Translations under genes and position numbers: made by a program
Source: Chloroflexota bacterium
GTDB taxonomy: Bacteria; Chloroflexota; Anaerolineae; UBA4142
DNA length: 7,541 nt
Direction: 5' to 3'
NCBI GenBank assembly: GCA_023380675.1
Contig: JAMCRS010000068.1
Location: 1-7,541 of the forward strand
Part shown: in pieces, positions 5,187 through 7,541 of the stretch
How the letters are laid out: the number at the start of each line of letters is the position of its first letter
How positions within the stretch are numbered: the stretch's first letter is position 1
The notes under the pieces: generated by a model
Told to the model about the DNA's origin: nothing
Databases searched by the model: none
The model's input: the letters and a program-made list of their open reading frames with translations, nothing else

Positions 5187-5849
5187 TCACATCGCGCGGC
5201 CGAGTCCCAAAGCATTCACGGCTTGGCGTTTGACCATCGCACGCTTGACGGTCTTAAGCCGAAATAGGTCTTGACGCGAGCGCTCCTCCAACACCATCTC
5301 GATGTACGCCCGTCGGGTATGGAGCCGCGGAATGAGCACATTTTCAAGCGCGTTTACCCTCCGACTCGTTTTTGTGATTTCGTCGGCAAGCCGGTGGAGC
5401 GTGAGCTCGCTGGCCGCCAACTCGATCAACAAGCTGACCTCGGCCTCGAACCGCTCTGCGGCCTCGTCGATCCGGACCGAAGTTCCGGCAAGACTGTAGC
5501 CGCGATCGATCACGGCGCGCGCCGCGCTCTTTTGCTCTATGATCGGGACCGGCACGCCCATGACGAACGCCCCTTCCACGGAGAGCGAGAGCTCTCCGCG
5601 TGCGGCGAACGAGGCGGACCGGACCGCCTCAGCGCCGTCCAACGCTTCGGCGCGCGCGAGCGCACGGCCGGCGTCGGCGGCGGCTTGATCCAGCTCGTCG
5701 CTGGTTCGCAGGACCACGTCGGCGATCTTCATAAACTCTTTCAGCAGGGCGTTCCGCTTTTCCTTCAAAAGGTCACGCCCCTGCTCCGCCAACCCGATCT
5801 GCCCCTTGATCGCGAGCAGCTCCATTCGGGTCGCGCTAACGTTTTCCAT
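5187..5849 (-). CDS. atpD: V/A-type ATP synthase subunit D (central rotor shaft)
   Basis: A 220-residue, near full-length subunit D of the V/A-type rotary ATPase. In this family D forms the coiled-coil shaft that turns inside the A3B3 hexamer and couples ATP turnover to ion flow through the membrane ring. Visible signatures: N-terminal helix VSATRMELLAIKGQIGLAEQ and GRDLLKEKRNALLKEF (about 4-39), a variable middle part with GAFVMGVPVP (93-102), and the C-terminal helix with RRVNALENVLIPRL (163-176) and EERSRQDLFRLKTVKR (188-203). The start ATG (5849) follows GAGGG at a normal distance. The gene lies downstream of subunit B in the A-B-D order usual for such operons, but after an unusually long 257-base gap. 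Note that atpD also names the F-type beta subunit in other nomenclatures; this is the V/A-type protein. Confidence 0.95.
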   Translation of the reverse strand: MENVSATRMELLAIKGQIGLAEQGRDLLKEKRNALLKEFMKIADVVLRTSDELDQAAADAGRALARAEALDGAEAVRSASFAARGELSLSVEGAFVMGVPVPIIEQKSAARAVIDRGYSLAGTSVRIDEAAERFEAEVSLLIELAASELTLHRLADEITKTSRRVNALENVLIPRLHTRRAYIEMVLEERSRQDLFRLKTVKRAMVKRQAVNALGLGRAM

Positions 5850-5880
5850 GCATCGCCCTCACGGTCTTGATCCGGTTACC

Positions 5881-5896
5881 CCAAATTGCGATTTGG
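5881..5896. repeat. Short palindrome before subunit D
   Basis: CCAAAT (5881-5886) and ATTTGG (5891-5896) are inverted copies around TGCG, 32 bases upstream of the subunit D start on the minus strand. It could be an operator half-site pair, a small mRNA hairpin, or chance. Confidence 0.25.
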
Positions 5897-6042
5897 CCCT
5901 GTTCAGGCCGCCATTTCGAGCGCGAGAGTACCGGCAAGCTCGGTCTGCCGCTTCCGAACGATAGCCCCGCTTTAGCTCCCGAATATCTTCAACGATCCAT
6001 GAAAGGCTGATCTCCGAGTTTATTACCAGTCACGATCGTGTT

Positions 6043-6066
6043 GCCCTCTATTCGGCGCCAGAGGGC
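6043..6066 (-). other. Second hairpin in the B-D gap
   Basis: GCCCTCT (6043-6049) pairs with AGAGGGC (6060-6066) around a 10-base loop. In the minus-strand transcript it follows the first hairpin (6071-6104) after only four bases. No T tract follows it, so mRNA processing or stabilisation is as likely as termination. Confidence 0.4.
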
Positions 6067-6070
6067 TTGC

Positions 6071-6104
6071 GGGATCGGAGACCTCGGCGTGCGCGCCCGA
6101 TCCC
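6071..6104 (-). other. First hairpin in the B-D gap, directly after the B stop codon
   Basis: GGGATCGG (6071-6078) pairs perfectly with CCGATCCC (6097-6104), with an 18-base loop. It begins two bases past the subunit B stop codon in the minus-strand transcript. Such a position suits a hairpin that blocks 3' exonucleases or partly attenuates transcription into subunit D. Confidence 0.45.
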
Positions 6105-6106
6105 CG

Positions 6107-7522
6107 TCAAGCGCTCGGCGGCTCATGAGGTACGCCAGGCTTGCGGTAGCGGTCGATATGCTCGCGCCGGATCCGTTTGAGCTCGGCAGCCGGAAACTCG
6201 CTCAGCAGATCCCAACCGCGGTCCAACGTCTCGCCGATCCCGCGGTCGGTGGCGCCCTGACCAATGTATTCCCGTTCGAATCGATCGGCGAACTCGAGAT
6301 AGCGGCGATCCTGGCCGCTGAGCGCGGCCTCGCCTACGATGGCGACGAGGCGCCGCAGGTCGCGTCCTTGGGCATAGAAGGAATAGAGCTGGTCTGCCAC
6401 ACCGCGGTGGTCCTCGCGGGTCTTGCCGGCGCCGATTCCCGCGTTCATCAAGCGGGACAGGCAGGGGAGGGCGTCGATCGGCGGGTAGATGCCGCGACGA
6501 TGCAGGTCGCGGGAGAGGACGATCTGCCCTTCGGTGATATAGCCGGTGAGATCGGGAATGGGATGGGTGATGTCGTCGTCCGGCATGCTCAGGATCATCA
6601 ACTGCGTGATCGAGCCCCGTTTGCCTTTGATGCGTCCGGCACGCTCGTAAAGGGTCGCCAGGTCCGTATACATATAGCCGGGATAGCCGCGCCGGCCGGG
6701 GACTTCCTCGCGCGCGGTCGCGACCTCGCGGAGCGCTTCGCAATAGTTCGTCATATCGGTGATGATGACGAGCACGTGCAAATCGTGCTCGAACGCCAGG
6801 TATTCCGCGGCGGTTAGAGCGGCGCGCGGCGTCAGCAGCCGCTCGACCGTGGGATCGTCGGCGAGGTTCAGGAACAGCACAGTTCGGTCGAGCGCGCCGC
6901 TCGTCTCGAAATGCCGAATGAAGAATGAAGCCTCGCGATGCGTAATGCCGAGAGCGGCGAACACGACGGCAAAACGTTCGCCGGTCCCGAGCACTTGGGC
7001 CTGAGCCGCGATCTGAGCGGCGATCTCGTTGGCCGGTAGTCCGTACCCGGAGAAGATCGGCAACTTTTGCCCGCGCACGAGGGTATTCAGTCCGTCGATC
7101 GCCGAGAGGCCCGTCTGGATGAACTCAGACGGGTGATCGCGCGCGTACGGATTGATCGGTTGGCCGTTGATGTCGAGGAAGGCTTGCGGGACGATCGCCG
7201 GCCCGCCGTCGCGCGGTTCGCCGACGCCGTCGAAAATCCGTCCCAGCATCTCCATGGAGACGCCTAGACGGGCCGCCTGTCCGGTGAATCGGACGCGGGT
7301 CGTCTCGACGTCTAGGCCGCGGGTGCCGGTAAAGACCTGGACGACCGCGCGGCTGCCGCTGACCTCGAGCACCTGCCCGGAGCGAGGCACGGCGTCTGAG
7401 CCGGCGATCTCGACGATTTCGCCGTAGCCGACATCGCGGACCCGTTCGACAAAGATGAGCGGGCCCGACACGTAAGACAGAGTCCGATACTGTTTGGAGA
7501 CGAGATACTGAGGCTGTACCAT
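6107..7522 (-). CDS. atpB: V/A-type ATP synthase subunit B (non-catalytic hexamer subunit)
   Basis: A 471-residue, full-length subunit B. In the family it alternates with catalytic subunit A in the A3B3 head and completes its nucleotide site. Visible marks: N-terminal beta-barrel ([17 protein letters not shown], 12-28), [15 protein letters not shown] (94-108), and at the P-loop position the degenerate [13 protein letters not shown] (158-170), lacking the GKT of catalytic subunits, as expected for B. Further on are [18 protein letters not shown] (250-267), [18 protein letters not shown] (279-296), [18 protein letters not shown] (312-329) and [12 protein letters not shown]. Arg357 there is the likely arginine finger for subunit A. 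The ATG at 7522 follows GAGGT closely. It is transcribed towards subunit D. As with atpD, the symbol has another meaning in F-type operons. Confidence 0.97.
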   Translation of the reverse strand: MVQPQYLVSKQYRTLSYVSGPLIFVERVRDVGYGEIVEIAGSDAVPRSGQVLEVSGSRAVVQVFTGTRGLDVETTRVRFTGQAARLGVSMEMLGRIFDGVGEPRDGGPAIVPQAFLDINGQPINPYARDHPSEFIQTGLSAIDGLNTLVRGQKLPIFSGYGLPANEIAAQIAAQAQVLGTGERFAVVFAALGITHREASFFIRHFETSGALDRTVLFLNLADDPTVERLLTPRAALTAAEYLAFEHDLHVLVIITDMTNYCEALREVATAREEVPGRRGYPGYMYTDLATLYERAGRIKGKRGSITQLMILSMPDDDITHPIPDLTGYITEGQIVLSRDLHRRGIYPPIDALPCLSRLMNAGIGAGKTREDHRGVADQLYSFYAQGRDLRRLVAIVGEAALSGQDRRYLEFADRFEREYIGQGATDRGIGETLDRGWDLLSEFPAAELKRIRREHIDRYRKPGVPHEPPSA

Positions 7523-7523
7523 T

Positions 7524-7541
7524 TTACCTCAATGCTCCCAA
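7524..7541 (-). CDS. Possible last codons of an upstream gene, expected ATPase subunit A (partial)
   Basis: On the minus strand the last 18 bases of the window can be read as five codons (LGALR) and a TAA stop one base before the subunit B start. Subunit A normally precedes B in these operons, so this may be its end. Five codons cannot identify a protein, and the frame was chosen only because it stops here. Confidence 0.25.

Larger units (their letters stand above)
5850..6106 (-). other. 257-base gap between ATPase subunit B and D genes, no gene seen
   Basis: These two genes are commonly adjacent or nearly so. Here only very short frames occur on the coding (minus) strand. The longest that reads like protein ends in LWRRIEGNTIVTGNKLG and has no good start or ribosome site. 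The gap holds two hairpins right after the B stop codon (6071-6104 and 6043-6066) and a small palindrome (5881-5896) 32 bases before the D start codon. Confidence 0.5.

Noticed and set aside
6038..6817. 259-codon open frame on the plus strand
   Set aside because: Antisense to the clearly recognised ATPase subunit B; its sequence mirrors that gene and shows no family motif.

Overview
The window reads as a GC-rich chromosomal segment from a free-living bacterium. Reasons: bacterial two-component genes, strong Shine-Dalgarno sites, GTG starts, factor-independent terminators, and a bacterial operon for a rotary V/A-type ATPase (the family typical of archaea, also found in Thermus, enterococci, spirochaetes, Chloroflexota and several uncultivated phyla). 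The sequence alone does not fix the phylum. No insertion sequence, phage gene, CRISPR array, tRNA or rRNA was recognised.

Layout, left to right. (1) 3-1712 and 1731-2402, plus strand: a two-component pair, made of a GAF-GAF sensor histidine kinase of the NarX/DegS (HisKA_3) type, cut by the left edge, and its NarL/FixJ-type response regulator with a LuxR helix-turn-helix. (2) 2403-2944: a 542-base stretch without a convincing protein gene but rich in structure. It holds an 11-base direct repeat with 21-base period, a possible structured RNA closing in a textbook terminator (2676-2703), a perfect 10-base inverted repeat (2720-2748) and a start-less 53-codon open stretch. (3) 2945-3274 and 3271-4476, plus strand: two genes overlapping by GTGA, a small ferredoxin-like (muconolactone isomerase-like) protein and a cytoplasmic M28-type metallopeptidase. 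The peptidase keeps all five predicted zinc ligands but has Gln where the general-base Glu is expected. (4) 4477-4662: a terminator hairpin and leader resembling the one in region 2. (5) 4663-5046: a stand-alone receiver (CheY-like) protein, followed by a seven-codon mini-ORF with an excellent ribosome binding site and a strong hairpin facing both ways. (6) 5187-7522, minus strand: V/A-type ATP synthase subunits B then D, converging on the receiver gene. Subunit A probably lies just beyond the right edge.

How they work together: the kinase and regulator should form one signalling pathway that controls transcription. The small protein and the peptidase are translationally coupled and probably act in one process, not identified here. 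B and D are the non-catalytic stator-hexamer subunit and the central rotor shaft of an ion-translocating ATPase. The most unusual material is non-coding. Two intergenic regions 1.87 kb apart share a GAGACCG terminator hairpin followed, at exactly the same 53-base offset, by GATGACG-N10-ATTCTGTTA. In both copies ATGACG sits in the loop of a hairpin whose stem sequence differs but still pairs.
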